In this document: piece after piece, positions 9,640 to 17,875 of the stretch
Layout: each line of letters begins with the position of its first letter
Position numbering within the stretch: position 1 is the first letter of the stretch
Assembly: GCA_902779305.1 (NCBI GenBank)
Contig: CACZBD010000018.1
Span: 25,473-89,472, forward strand
Source: an uncultured Lachnospiraceae bacterium
Lineage (GTDB): Bacteria > Bacillota > Clostridia > Lachnospirales > Lachnospiraceae
Length of the DNA stretch: 64,000 nucleotides
Reading direction: 5' to 3'
Notes under the pieces: generated by a model
The model's database searches: none
What the model was told of the DNA's origin: nothing
Seen by the model: only the letters and a program-made list of their open reading frames with translations
Program-made: the position numbers and the translations under genes

Positions 9640-10954
9640 CTAGTTTATTGATCTCCTCTAATATCTTTTCCTGGAACCTATACGCGCTTGTTTTATATAT
9701 TTCAATTAAATCTGAATTTTCATGAATATATGATGCCATAGATTCTATACTTTTATCACCACGTAAGTTGGCTATTTCTTCCTCTTTTAAATGTGCCTTG
9801 GTAATAAGATACATAGTAAACCAATGGCGAAACATATGTGCTCCGGGATACTCCTTTTCATATGTTTCAATATATGCTGCATTTTCTGCCCATGTATTCT
9901 GTCGTTCACATGTCTCCTTTAGATGGGGCAAAAAGTGTTCATAAAAGAGTTCTTTTACTCTCCTGGAATATGTCTGTACCGTCATGGGATTCCCATACTT
10001 ATTAAGGAATAATGGGGCGTCAGGCTCAGTACTGTATCCCCTTGCCTGTAAAAATAATACATGATCTTCGTACAGTTTTACTGTTCTTTTAACGAAGGCA
10101 TCATATATCCTAGCTTTACGATATTTTTTGATTGAACCAGGCTGAGTTTTTCTGTCGAATTTTTCCCAAAAACTTGCTTTTTCTAACAAGTCAAGTTCAA
10201 TTCCAGACACCGCTGAAAATGTGGCACGCACTATTGCGACCCCACCAACAGTTAAGTTAACAACTTCTCCTTCTCTTGCTCCGGAAAATGACTGTAATGC
10301 TATTCCAAGCGCTATCATTGGATCATATTTAAGTGCTTCATATAGCAGTAATTCCAAATATCCATAGACTAACATTCTGTTTTTTTTGTGCTTTTGTTTG
10401 GGCGCTTTTACGCTTAACTTTTGATTGGTCACAAATTTAATCATCCTATGGTTATCTTTGTCTCTCGTAAAAATAATATTCTGGAGATCTTCTCCATCAT
10501 ATTTGAAGTCATAAATGTCACGATAAGCCAAATAATAATTCCGCAGGAAAGTATATACTGTTTGAAGTCTTCTATTCCAAGTATCTTCAGCATAATCTTC
10601 TTTTCCATTTTTCTTTTTTGAAGCCAGAAGAAATTCCCTTATGTCGTTTAAGGTACAATCCGATATTCTATCTATGTTTGTATTATGAAGAATGAAATTT
10701 AGAAACTTACAAATATCAAACGCTTTTTTTGAAAGCGTTGTACCACTAAGTGATGCAGTTTGTGATAAATCATTTATGAATTTCTCATATCCGGTATAAG
10801 CAACTGGAATATCATTGTTATTATCGATTAACACAATACAAGGAAACGTAGTAGTTCCATTACCTTCTTCTTCACGAATATTTACGTTCCTATTAATAAA
10901 ACTATAATTTTGTTTGCTGAAAGGATGAAAGTCTACTATCTTTTTTGCCTTCAT
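9629..10954 (-). CDS. Tyrosine site-specific recombinase (first of trio, TnpA-like)
   Basis: First gene of the operon, 441 residues from the preferred ATG at 10,954, which follows GAGGAAAG by five bases; a TTG 15 bp upstream is possible but lies in that ribosome site. The N-terminal half is an arm/SAM-like DNA-binding region. The C-terminal half has the recombinase catalytic residues, numbered from the ATG: Arg227 in SGAREGEVVNL, His373-x-x-Arg376 in AHMFRHWF, and Tyr409 in MASYIH. A TTGAAA-17-TATAAT promoter lies just upstream, and its start lies only about 150 bp from the host junction. It overlaps the next gene by 11 bp. Confidence 0.88.
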   Translation of the reverse strand: MKAKKIVDFHPFSKQNYSFINRNVNIREEEGNGTTTFPCIVLIDNNNDIPVAYTGYEKFINDLSQTASLSGTTLSKKAFDICKFLNFILHNTNIDRISDCTLNDIREFLLASKKKNGKEDYAEDTWNRRLQTVYTFLRNYYLAYRDIYDFKYDGEDLQNIIFTRDKDNHRMIKFVTNQKLSVKAPKQKHKKNRMLVYGYLELLLYEALKYDPMIALGIALQSFSGAREGEVVNLTVGGVAIVRATFSAVSGIELDLLEKASFWEKFDRKTQPGSIKKYRKARIYDAFVKRTVKLYEDHVLFLQARGYSTEPDAPLFLNKYGNPMTVQTYSRRVKELFYEHFLPHLKETCERQNTWAENAAYIETYEKEYPGAHMFRHWFTMYLITKAHLKEEEIANLRGDKSIESMASYIHENSDLIEIYKTSAYRFQEKILEEINKLDGK

Positions 10955-10998
10955 GTTTTCTTTCCTCAAATAATAAACGATATATAATGTCTATCATT

Positions 10999-11027
10999 AT
11001 TATATCGTCTAATTTATCTTATTTCAA
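10999..11027 (-). promoter_or_regulatory. Sigma-A-type promoter of the recombinase operon
   Basis: On the minus strand TTGAAA (11,022-11,027) and TATAAT (10,999-11,004) are separated by 17 bases, about 45 bp before the first recombinase start codon. An imperfect inverted repeat (GATATAAT ... ATTATATATC) covers the -10 region and could bind a regulator. The remaining A+T-rich sequence up to about 11,095 should include the recombinase binding sites at the element end; I see repeated ATATAC motifs there but no proven core. Confidence 0.65.
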
Positions 11028-11065
11028 CATTATAATATAAATGCTTTATATTCCTGTATATTTTA

Positions 11066-11884
11066 TTATTTATAATAAAGTATATTTCTTTTTTGTTCCT
11101 CGGCAAGACGCGCATCCACAATGGGGGAGGCAAGGTTGATGCTGCGGTTGGAAAAAGCCGCTACTCTTTGAATGATATCCATCAGGCGCTCTTTGGATTC
11201 AAAAGACCGGTTGCTCTCATACAGCCTGCCGCCCTTTTCGATAAAGATATGCTCATGGCCGTTGATCATGATCTCCGTGATCTCTTCATCATCCAGAAGG
11301 TCCTGGATCACATCCAGTCCCTTGATCGCATGGAACAGTTCCCGCCGCAGCAGTTCCTGTTCCTCCATCCGCATCGGATGCTGCTGGTTCTCCCGCATCA
11401 GACAGGCATCGATCACGCGGTACACCTCGTCTTCGGATTCCTGCCTCTGTCTGGACAGCCGCTTTAAGATCTCCTCTTTCAGTCTGCTCTTCCGGTCGTT
11501 GGACAGCACATCCTGCATGGCGGCAGGCTTCTCCTCCGCACAGGACAGTTCCTTTAAGATCGCGCCGGCCGACTGGTATTTATAGATACTCCCCTTTGGA
11601 TATTCCTTCCCCCGGTCCGCATACAGAACATGGATCTGTCCCGCATAGATCGCGCCGTCTTTTGCTTCGATCAGTTTCCCATACTGGCCGGCTTCGATCA
11701 ACAGATGATCCGCAAGCGGCTTATCCTCTGCCAGTTCTTCAAAGTCCCGGTAGTAGTGGATGATAAAGTCATGCTCTTTGCGTCCTCTTAAAAACACGAT
11801 CAGACGTCTCGCAAATTCATGATCCGGATCACACAGGATCAGTTCGGTCTCTTTTTTTGCCGTTTCCGCTGCATTCATCGCCAT
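11066..11884 (-). pseudogene. cpaF: Tad-pilus secretion ATPase CpaF/TadA, truncated by the mobile element
   Basis: The 272-residue frame is the N-terminal part of a CpaF/TadA-type secretion ATPase, which normally exceeds 400 residues. Residues 1-110 form a receiver-like leader. Residues ~150-260 match the ATPase N-terminal domain (LLDDEEITEIMINGHEHIFIE, NRSINLASPIVDARL). Homology stops right after VDARLA, near base 11,100; family members continue with a DGSR-type segment and then the Walker motifs. The last dozen codons (ending NILYYK) and the stop are element DNA. The start overlaps the prepilin peptidase by 10 bp; a second ATG at 11,878 has better spacing from GAGAGG. Without its nucleotide-binding core the product should be inactive. 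Confidence 0.85.
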
Positions 11885-12333
11885 CCTCTCAACCCGTCAA
11901 ACCCCGTCATCGTCACAAATAATCTGTACATCGTTCCGCATAATACCGGCAGCGCAAATCGAATGGTCATCCCCTGCGGATACCTCCGCTGCCGTCCGGT
12001 CTTGATCACGAGCTTTATACCGCCTATCACTGCACCCACTACAATGGCGCCGCCGATACAATGCAAAACTTCTTTCACACCCAGGAACGCGCCGGTAACG
12101 CTTAACAGTTTTGCGTCACCTGCCCCCAGTATTCCAATCGCAAAAAACACATACCCCATAAGAAGCGGCAGGATCAGCCCGAGAAGCCGGTCAAACTGCC
12201 CTGCACTTTGCATCAGCACATTGCAAAATGCCAGGATATAACCTGAAACGATCAGAACGTTCGGTATTTTTCCATGGAAAAGATCCCAGACTGCCGCTAT
12301 CGTCAAGATGGCGGTCAACATATACAGTTCCAT
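11875..12333 (-). CDS. cpaA: Type IV prepilin peptidase, CpaA/TadV family (A24)
   Basis: A 152-residue integral membrane aspartic protease that cleaves the leader of Flp-type prepilins. The two catalytic aspartates are visible: Asp17 in WDLFHGKIPN and Asp73 in GAGDAKLL (the GxGD motif). About four to five hydrophobic segments are present, as in short TadV/CpaA enzymes that lack the N-methylase domain. It overlaps the truncated cpaF by 10 bp, so the two form the start of a Tad locus; the rest of that locus must lie beyond the left edge, separated by the element. AGG sits about six bases before the ATG. Confidence 0.88.
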   Translation of the reverse strand: MELYMLTAILTIAAVWDLFHGKIPNVLIVSGYILAFCNVLMQSAGQFDRLLGLILPLLMGYVFFAIGILGAGDAKLLSVTGAFLGVKEVLHCIGGAIVVGAVIGGIKLVIKTGRQRRYPQGMTIRFALPVLCGTMYRLFVTMTGFDGLRGWR

Positions 12334-12510
12334 TTCTTACCTGTCGGATTCTTAGTGCACACGCACAAGATCTGTTTCGGCTTTCGCCGTGTGTTTTCGA
12401 TTGGTGATCTGTATTGTAATCGTTTTTTTTAGCGCTGTCTATATCCTGAGCGAAACTTTTTCAGCTTTGTAAAAAGCGCATAAAATCAACGTTTTATGTG
12501 AATTTTACAT
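12334..12510. other. Intergenic region upstream of the Tad genes
   Basis: No gene is seen here. On the minus strand it holds an inverted repeat TTTATGT ... ACATAAA (around 12,495-12,515), a GCGC-flanked segment and a CGGC-GAAA-GCCG mini-hairpin about 60 bp before the prepilin peptidase start. It should contain the Tad promoter, but no strong -35/-10 pair stands out and I do not recognise a known riboswitch. Confidence 0.4.
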
Positions 12511-12550
12511 AAAGAAAAAATTGGTAATAATCACGAATGATCATTACCAA
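12511..12550 (-). terminator. Rho-independent terminator after fliS
   Basis: On the minus strand a 13-bp stem (TTGGTAAT continuing into ATCA, one G-U pair) closes a TTCG tetraloop and is followed by TTTTTTC. It ends the flagellin-fliS transcript. Confidence 0.9.
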
Positions 12551-12592
12551 TTTTCCTGTTGTTTGGATCGGTTCTGTAAAAGATATCGAAGG

Positions 12593-13069
12593 TTATGCCC
12601 GGAATCCTCTTCCCGCGCCCTGATCGGAAAGGTTCTCGTTCAGATGTCCTTTTCCGTAAGTCAGACCGGCATACACCGTCTGGGAATTCTCCATGACCGG
12701 TCTGGAAGCATCGGCTCTAGCCACTTCCTTAAACGCTTCCGACAGCTGCAGAAGCTGCTCCTGCGCTTTGGAAAGCCTGTCGGTATCATATCTTGCGCAT
12801 GCCATGCTGATCTCTTTGTTCAGATAAACATAGAGGCTCATCAGCGGATCCGCAAGGTCATAGGAATCATCGAGCGCATTGATCAGATGACTGACGCAGC
12901 GCATTGCGGCATGGCAGTTTTCCGTATATTCGTCCGTCTTCCCGGATGCAAACGCATCCTTTGCTTCGTTTATATACAGATCGGCCAGTTCATATACGAT
13001 CACGATGATCTGTGAGCGGTTTGCCTGCGAGATCCGTCTGGTATAATCCTGTATCCTGTCGCTTGTCAT
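12593..13069 (-). CDS. fliS: Flagellar export chaperone FliS-like
   Basis: A 158-residue helical protein that resembles FliS, the cytoplasmic chaperone that binds the C-terminus of flagellin and keeps it export-competent. Family-like helices include QIIVIVYELADLYINEA, the RCVSHLINALD segment and DPLMSLYVYLNKEI. The N-terminal region aligns with the usual YxxxxxxTxSPxxLIxMLYD box only loosely, and the C-terminal 35 residues are an extra tail. It begins 19 bp after the flagellin stop, which supports the assignment, and a strong terminator follows. Position and fold are typical of Lachnospiraceae flagellar loci. Confidence 0.8.
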   Translation of the reverse strand: MTSDRIQDYTRRISQANRSQIIVIVYELADLYINEAKDAFASGKTDEYTENCHAAMRCVSHLINALDDSYDLADPLMSLYVYLNKEISMACARYDTDRLSKAQEQLLQLSEAFKEVARADASRPVMENSQTVYAGLTYGKGHLNENLSDQGAGRGFRA

Positions 13070-13088
13070 CCCTTGTCCCCCGTATCAG

Positions 13089-14156
13089 TTACTGCAGAAG
13101 CTGAAGTGCCTGCTGCGGCTGTTCGTTGGCCTGTGTCAGCATGGAAGTCCCGGCCTGGACCAGTACCTGCAGCTTGGTGTATTCCACCATTTCTTCCGCC
13201 ATATCCGTATCCTTGATCGTAGAATAGGATTCCGTCAGGTTTTCCGTGGACACATCCAGATTGGAGATCGTGGATTCCAGACGGTTTTCGTAAGCGCCGA
13301 GCTGGGATCTGACCGAGGAAACGAACGAGAGCGCGCCTTTTAACTGCTCCATTGCCTTCTGGGCGCTTTCCTCCGTCGACATATCCATCGCATTGATCCC
13401 CATGTTCTCCAAAGAGATCTCCGGGATCACGATCTGGATCTCCTGTCCTTCTTTGCTGCCGACCTGGATATGCATTCCGCCGGAGCCCATCAGGTTCACT
13501 TCCGTCGAGATCGGAAGCGCTGCCTCCGTATCGAAACTGAATTTCAGTTCGCCGCCCATCCTGTTGGTCACGGTGACGACACCGTCTTCCTCTTTGACAT
13601 CCATTCCGGCAAACCCGGATACCTGAATTTTTCCTTCCGAGTCTTTGTCGATCGTAACGTTGTATTTATCTGCGGGGAAACTGCTGTTATACAGTGTCAC
13701 ATTCACTTTCTCATTGTCGGTATATCCTCTTAAGCTCTGTTCGCCGTTTAAGAGACTCTGCGTGTTGTACTCGGTCTCACCGGCCACACGTTTGATCTCC
13801 TCCTTTAAGGCATCCACTTCTTTCTGGATCGCCGCGCGGTCCGCTGACGTATTGGTTCCGTTCGAAGCCTTGACCGCCAGCTCGCTCATTCTCTGCACCA
13901 TGTCCTGGATCTCGGAAAGCGCGCCTTCTGCGGTAGCGATCACGTTCTTTGCGTTCTTGGAATTCTGGGTTGCCTTATTCAGGCTCTTCAGCCCCGAATT
14001 CATCCGGTTTGTGATCGCCATGCCCGCCGGATTGTCCTTTGCGCTGTTGATCCGGTATCCGCTGCTGAGCTTTTCGGAAGCAGCCGAAAGGGCACTTTCG
14101 TTTCTGCTTAACACGTTATTGGTGATCATCGCCTGGATGTTGGAATTAATCTTCAT
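13089..14156 (-). CDS. hag: Flagellin
   Basis: A 355-residue flagellin, the filament subunit. The conserved N-terminal D0/D1 region (MKINSNIQAMITNNVL, LSSGYRINSAKDNPAGMAI) and C-terminal D1/D0 region (ENRLESTISNLDV, LQVLVQAGTSMLTQANEQP) are both complete. The central 120-250 part is a variable D2-like domain. The ATG follows GGAGGAGACAAC. A sigma-28-type promoter lies just upstream and fliS just downstream. The protein is a normal length for Clostridia. Other flagellar genes are not in the window, so this is a detached filament locus. Confidence 0.95.
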   Translation of the reverse strand: MKINSNIQAMITNNVLSRNESALSAASEKLSSGYRINSAKDNPAGMAITNRMNSGLKSLNKATQNSKNAKNVIATAEGALSEIQDMVQRMSELAVKASNGTNTSADRAAIQKEVDALKEEIKRVAGETEYNTQSLLNGEQSLRGYTDNEKVNVTLYNSSFPADKYNVTIDKDSEGKIQVSGFAGMDVKEEDGVVTVTNRMGGELKFSFDTEAALPISTEVNLMGSGGMHIQVGSKEGQEIQIVIPEISLENMGINAMDMSTEESAQKAMEQLKGALSFVSSVRSQLGAYENRLESTISNLDVSTENLTESYSTIKDTDMAEEMVEYTKLQVLVQAGTSMLTQANEQPQQALQLLQ

Positions 14157-14193
14157 GTTGTCTCCTCCGTTGCACTTTCAATTCACAATTACT

Positions 14194-14221
14194 ATATCGA
14201 CTTTTTCTTACAAACTCTTAA
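14194..14221 (-). promoter_or_regulatory. Sigma-28 (flagellar) promoter for flagellin
   Basis: On the minus strand TTAA (14,218-14,221) is followed after 16 bases by GTCGATAT (14,194-14,201), close to the sigma-28 consensus TAAA-N15/16-GCCGATAT. It begins at the end of the upstream gene and lies about 40 bp before the flagellin ATG. Confidence 0.6.
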
Positions 14222-16901
14222 GAAATGCTTTTACAACGCTGTACAGTTGTTTCACGTCTGCATGCTCATCCTGATCGGATACTTCCGCCTCATCAGGGAG
14301 GCTGTCTGCCTTCAGGTAGGAAACCGCGCTGATGTCACGGTTTGCAAGTCTTGCAAAATCACTCTGTCTTCCAGCCAACATCGCGATCCCCTCTTCCGAG
14401 GTCCCTGATACATATCCTGCAACGGCGCTGCCATGCAGGAAAAATCTTGCTTCCACACTTCCGTACAGGATGCTGTCAAACCGTACGGATGCATGCGCGT
14501 CTTCGCTCCCGCGGATGATCTTTAAGTTTACGCCGCTCAGCTCTCCGCCGATCTCCATTGCAAACGTAAAGTTTTCGCTCTGCGACAGTTTTCTTGCCAC
14601 GCTTAACTGCTTATGTACCAGGCGGAGTTCCCTGACCTCGATCGCATCCGTCTTCAAATACAGCTCTTCCTCAGTGGGAAGGAGCGGATCGATCAGTTCG
14701 GAATAGGCTTCCTCAGGTGCTCTGTCTGCATCCAGCTGTTCCACAAAATCCGATCCCTTTTCGCGGAGTTTTTCTTTCTTCTCCTCTTTTGCCGGATCCT
14801 CTTCCCGGATCAGTTTCTTAAACAGATCGTTTCTGAAATGCATCAGTCCGTCCGCTGCCAGAAGGTTGTCCGTATTCACCGGAATCTGCGCATCGAGCAG
14901 GGTCTGGATCACACTGTCGGAAACCCTTGCGGCTTCCAGACTTTCCTGCTTCAGTTCTTTGGCATAGGCCTGATCGGCCTCATCGGACTGCGCGGTATTT
15001 AAGATCCTCTCAAAAGCCTGCTTGATCTGTCCGGTAATGCTGGTGCCGTTATCTTTTAATTCTTCAAGCATTCCGAACGCGTCATCCACGGAAACATCCA
15101 TGCCGCTCATCTTCCGGCTTCTGACTGCCGAAAGCAGGTTCTGCAGTGTCAGTTCCTCATCCGAACTCAGCACATCACCGATCGGTCTGCCGTCATTCTT
15201 TTCGATCTGTCTTAAGAGTCTGTAGATGCCGATGTACGCATCCTTTTCCTCTTCCGTGACCTGTCCGTTCTTATCGAGTTTCCAGATGTATTCGCTGTAG
15301 CGTTCCATCCGCTCGGACTCCGGTTTCTGTTTCAGATAGGCAAGCAGATCGTAAATGTTTTCGTTCAGCGGATTGAAGCCGTCCCTTACCATCTGCAGCG
15401 TCTTTTCCGGTGTCATCTGTTCGATCACATCGAGCACGGTCTGCGTTGCTTCTCTTACCCGCTCAAAGTTCTCTCCGGTTATCTCTGTCTGTGTATAGCC
15501 TAAGATCCTGACCGCTTTCCGGTTCACTTCCGTCAGCTCGCCGCCCAGATCCGTAAGGATGTCATCCACATTCCGGAATGCTTTCTGAATGGAATCTCCC
15601 ATGTCCGCTCTCGGAGCCGTCCAGACCGCTTCGTAAGTCTTCATGGCCTGTTCGTAGGTCTTCTGCAGGGGCTGCCCGATCTCATGCAGGCTCTTTAATG
15701 TAAAGGTCTGTGTATCAAAGGCCGCCGTCTGGATGGATTCCGCAGGCTGGTAGGCGATCTCCGTGATCACGTCCATGGCCTGTCCGAACAGTTCTTTTTC
15801 CGCTTCCTTCAGCTGGTCCACGGCGCGTTCGAGTTCTGCGGTCTCGATCATCAGGCCTTTTCTTAACAGCGAGCGGTTTGCTTCAATGCTCATCTGCAGT
15901 CTGGTCTCTTCCATCACACGTCTTAAGTGCAGCGGTGTCTGCTTCTCTTTGGACAGATCTGCCTGCTGCGGTGTTCTGCCGACACGCAGGGCATCCGTCA
16001 TCTTGTCAAGAAGCACATCCCTTTCCATCGGAAAAGTCACCTGCTTCAGTTCATGCAGTTCCCTTAACGTCTGTGCCGTCAGCGGGATCCCTGCCTCTAT
16101 GGTCCATCTGGCATCTTCAGCGACACCGTCCTGTCCTGTTAAGCCGGCTTCTTCCGTTACCCGTTCCACGTCCGGTGCGATCCTGTCCCAGTCGATCTCC
16201 TGCGCCCTTTGCACAAAGTAGCCGTTTGCGCCGTCCCTGAAATATCCCTTTGCCGCACGCTCCGGCGTCTCCGCTGCCGAGAACTCGGCCTTGTAGAGAT
16301 TCTCCACGGTGGGCTCCATGTGATTTTTCAGCAGATATTTCATCATGCCGTCCGTCAGATCGGAAACCGCTTCCGCTTCCTGCAGCGCTTCGGTCATGTT
16401 TTTGACATTCGTTTCCGTTACCGGCAGATCACTGACGGTAAGCGCATCCGCGATCTCTCTTGCAAAAGCGGCATTTCCCGTGATCTTTACAAGATCTTCT
16501 TCACTCAGATCGTCGTTGTACCCTTCGATCACGGTGCCGCTCTCTGCCATGGCCGCCTTGATCTTATCCAGGTTCGTGACCAGATCTTCCACGGACACAT
16601 CCCCGGGATGGTATCCTTCTTCCTGTAATTTTGCAAAATCTTCCGTTGACATAGAATTAGACATTACGGCCATGTAATTTCGCTGTTGCGTTACATCTAA
16701 CCGGCCGGCAGCCTGCATCACGTCCTCGGCGGACTTCAGGCCGTCCTCATATGTCAGGTTATCCGTAACTCTGCCCATAATGTCTAAGGAATATCCCGCA
16801 TTCATTTCCGCGATCCTTGCGTCTTTTTCGGAATCCGGGACTCTGTATGTACTTTTTTCCATGTCAACATTCTGATTGATATTCTGCAGTTCGACTTTCA
16901 T
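14208..16901 (-). CDS. Large uncharacterised flagellar-locus protein (DUF6240-like)
   Basis: An 897-residue, acidic, largely helical protein without signal peptide, membrane segment or recognised catalytic motif. It is rich in helical repeats of the form TxxNVKNMTEALQEA or PTVENLYKAE, and carries phrases such as LRQIEKNDGRPIGDVLSSDEEL. I associate it, from memory and with limited confidence, with the Lachnospiraceae DUF6240 family found next to flagellin genes. It has its own sigma-28-like promoter, and its last codons overlap the flagellin promoter, so it is likely expressed with late flagellar genes. A role as a hook-length-like, cap or secretion-accessory protein is possible but not shown. 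Confidence 0.6.
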   Translation of the reverse strand: MKVELQNINQNVDMEKSTYRVPDSEKDARIAEMNAGYSLDIMGRVTDNLTYEDGLKSAEDVMQAAGRLDVTQQRNYMAVMSNSMSTEDFAKLQEEGYHPGDVSVEDLVTNLDKIKAAMAESGTVIEGYNDDLSEEDLVKITGNAAFAREIADALTVSDLPVTETNVKNMTEALQEAEAVSDLTDGMMKYLLKNHMEPTVENLYKAEFSAAETPERAAKGYFRDGANGYFVQRAQEIDWDRIAPDVERVTEEAGLTGQDGVAEDARWTIEAGIPLTAQTLRELHELKQVTFPMERDVLLDKMTDALRVGRTPQQADLSKEKQTPLHLRRVMEETRLQMSIEANRSLLRKGLMIETAELERAVDQLKEAEKELFGQAMDVITEIAYQPAESIQTAAFDTQTFTLKSLHEIGQPLQKTYEQAMKTYEAVWTAPRADMGDSIQKAFRNVDDILTDLGGELTEVNRKAVRILGYTQTEITGENFERVREATQTVLDVIEQMTPEKTLQMVRDGFNPLNENIYDLLAYLKQKPESERMERYSEYIWKLDKNGQVTEEEKDAYIGIYRLLRQIEKNDGRPIGDVLSSDEELTLQNLLSAVRSRKMSGMDVSVDDAFGMLEELKDNGTSITGQIKQAFERILNTAQSDEADQAYAKELKQESLEAARVSDSVIQTLLDAQIPVNTDNLLAADGLMHFRNDLFKKLIREEDPAKEEKKEKLREKGSDFVEQLDADRAPEEAYSELIDPLLPTEEELYLKTDAIEVRELRLVHKQLSVARKLSQSENFTFAMEIGGELSGVNLKIIRGSEDAHASVRFDSILYGSVEARFFLHGSAVAGYVSGTSEEGIAMLAGRQSDFARLANRDISAVSYLKADSLPDEAEVSDQDEHADVKQLYSVVKAFLKSL

Positions 16902-16943
16902 GCTTCACCCTCGATATCATGATCAAAATGTTTCGTACTCTAT

Positions 16944-16971
16944 ATTTCGGTTGATCGTTTCCAAATCTTTA
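16944..16971 (-). promoter_or_regulatory. Sigma-28-like promoter for the 897-residue protein
   Basis: On the minus strand TAAA (16,968-16,971), a 16-base spacer and ACCGAAAT (16,944-16,951) match the flagellar sigma consensus in six of eight -10 positions. It has the same spacing as the flagellin promoter and lies about 45 bp before the ATG. Confidence 0.5.
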
Positions 16972-16975
16972 GACG

Positions 16976-17875
16976 CTATTTTGAAATGATGATCTTTCCG
17001 TTTTCCACCTTAACGCGGACCTTATGGGAATCGATCCCGGCGGCTTTCAGAGCATCCTCGCTCAGCTGCACGCGTCTGGCCTTGTCCAGAACGGAGTATT
17101 CCTCGTGGGAATCCATTTCCGCGAGAGTCTCCGTCGAAAGGTCATCCAGTTTCTTTTTATAAGCTTCCTTCATGATCTTTTCCGTGCTGATCTTTCCGTC
17201 GGAAACCATGATCACGCGCGATACTTTGTTGGCAAGGCTGATGTCGTGGGTGACGATGATGATCGTGATCCCCATCTTCTCATTCAGTTTCCGGAACAGA
17301 TCCTGGATCATGTTCGATGTCTTGGAGTCCACGGCCCCCGTCGGCTCGTCCGCGAGCAGGATCTTCGGATCGTTCGCCAGCGCGACCGCGATCGCCACTC
17401 TCTGCTGTTCGCCGCCGGACAACTGCATGGGATAAGACTGCGCCTTGTGGTCGATGCCCGTCATCTTCATGAGCTCCATGGCTTTTTCCCGGCGCTCCTT
17501 TTCCGTCATCCTGACAAAATAAAGCGGTGCTTCCACATTCTGCAGCGCATTCAGATACGGGAACAGATTCTGCGCGCTGTTCTGCCACACGAACCCGACC
17601 GTGCTCTGCCGGTATGCGGCCAGCTGCTGATCCGTCATGGAAAACAGATCTTTTCCGTCTACATAGATCCGGCCCGCCGTCGGTCTGACCAGCCCGCCGA
17701 TCATGTTGAGCAGGGTGCTTTTTCCGCTGCCGCTCTTGCCGATAATGGCAACGAGTTCGCCCTTGTTGATCGTAAGATCCAGGCCCTGCAGCGCCATCAC
17801 TTCCACATCTTCCGTTTTATAGATCTTGACGAGACCGTCACAGACCAGAATGCTTTCAGTCTTCTCTTCCGGCAT
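16976..17875 (-). CDS. ABC transporter ATPase (MacB/LolD type) with C-terminal extension
   Basis: Last gene of a five-gene efflux operon; 299 residues. It has Walker A GKSGSGKST, Q-loop VWQNSAQ, signature LSGGEQQRVAIA, Walker B ILLADEPTGAVD and switch His in VTHD. About 75 extra residues after the ATPase fold (from ~225) include SEDALKAAGIDSHKVRVKVENG and are not part of the usual LolD/MacB length, perhaps a regulatory or docking tail. It overlaps the companion ATPase gene by 20 bp. The pair probably forms a heterodimer that powers the 948-residue permease. Confidence 0.9.
   Translation of the reverse strand: MPEEKTESILVCDGLVKIYKTEDVEVMALQGLDLTINKGELVAIIGKSGSGKSTLLNMIGGLVRPTAGRIYVDGKDLFSMTDQQLAAYRQSTVGFVWQNSAQNLFPYLNALQNVEAPLYFVRMTEKERREKAMELMKMTGIDHKAQSYPMQLSGGEQQRVAIAVALANDPKILLADEPTGAVDSKTSNMIQDLFRKLNEKMGITIIIVTHDISLANKVSRVIMVSDGKISTEKIMKEAYKKKLDDLSTETLAEMDSHEEYSVLDKARRVQLSEDALKAAGIDSHKVRVKVENGKIIISK

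Larger units (their letters stand above)
1..11100 (-). mobile_element. Tn554-like multi-recombinase element, one side only, inserted in cpaF
   Basis: This A+T-rich block starts abruptly near base 11,100, inside codons of a cpaF/tadA ATPase gene, and continues past the left edge of the window. At the junction lies an operon of three tyrosine-recombinase-like genes and a coiled-coil gene, the layout of Tn554-type and recombinase-trio elements. Cargo includes zinc-ribbon repeat proteins, an HNH protein and restriction-modification genes. Only one end is visible, so total size and the second junction are unknown. Assigning the restriction genes to the same element is inferred from base composition and the absence of any host-like gene between them. 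Confidence 0.75.

Noticed and set aside
12360..12500. Possible riboswitch (c-di-GMP type) before the Tad genes
   Set aside because: A GAAA-capped mini-hairpin and GCGC-flanked segment are present, but the conserved GEMM core sequences and a downstream expression platform are not.
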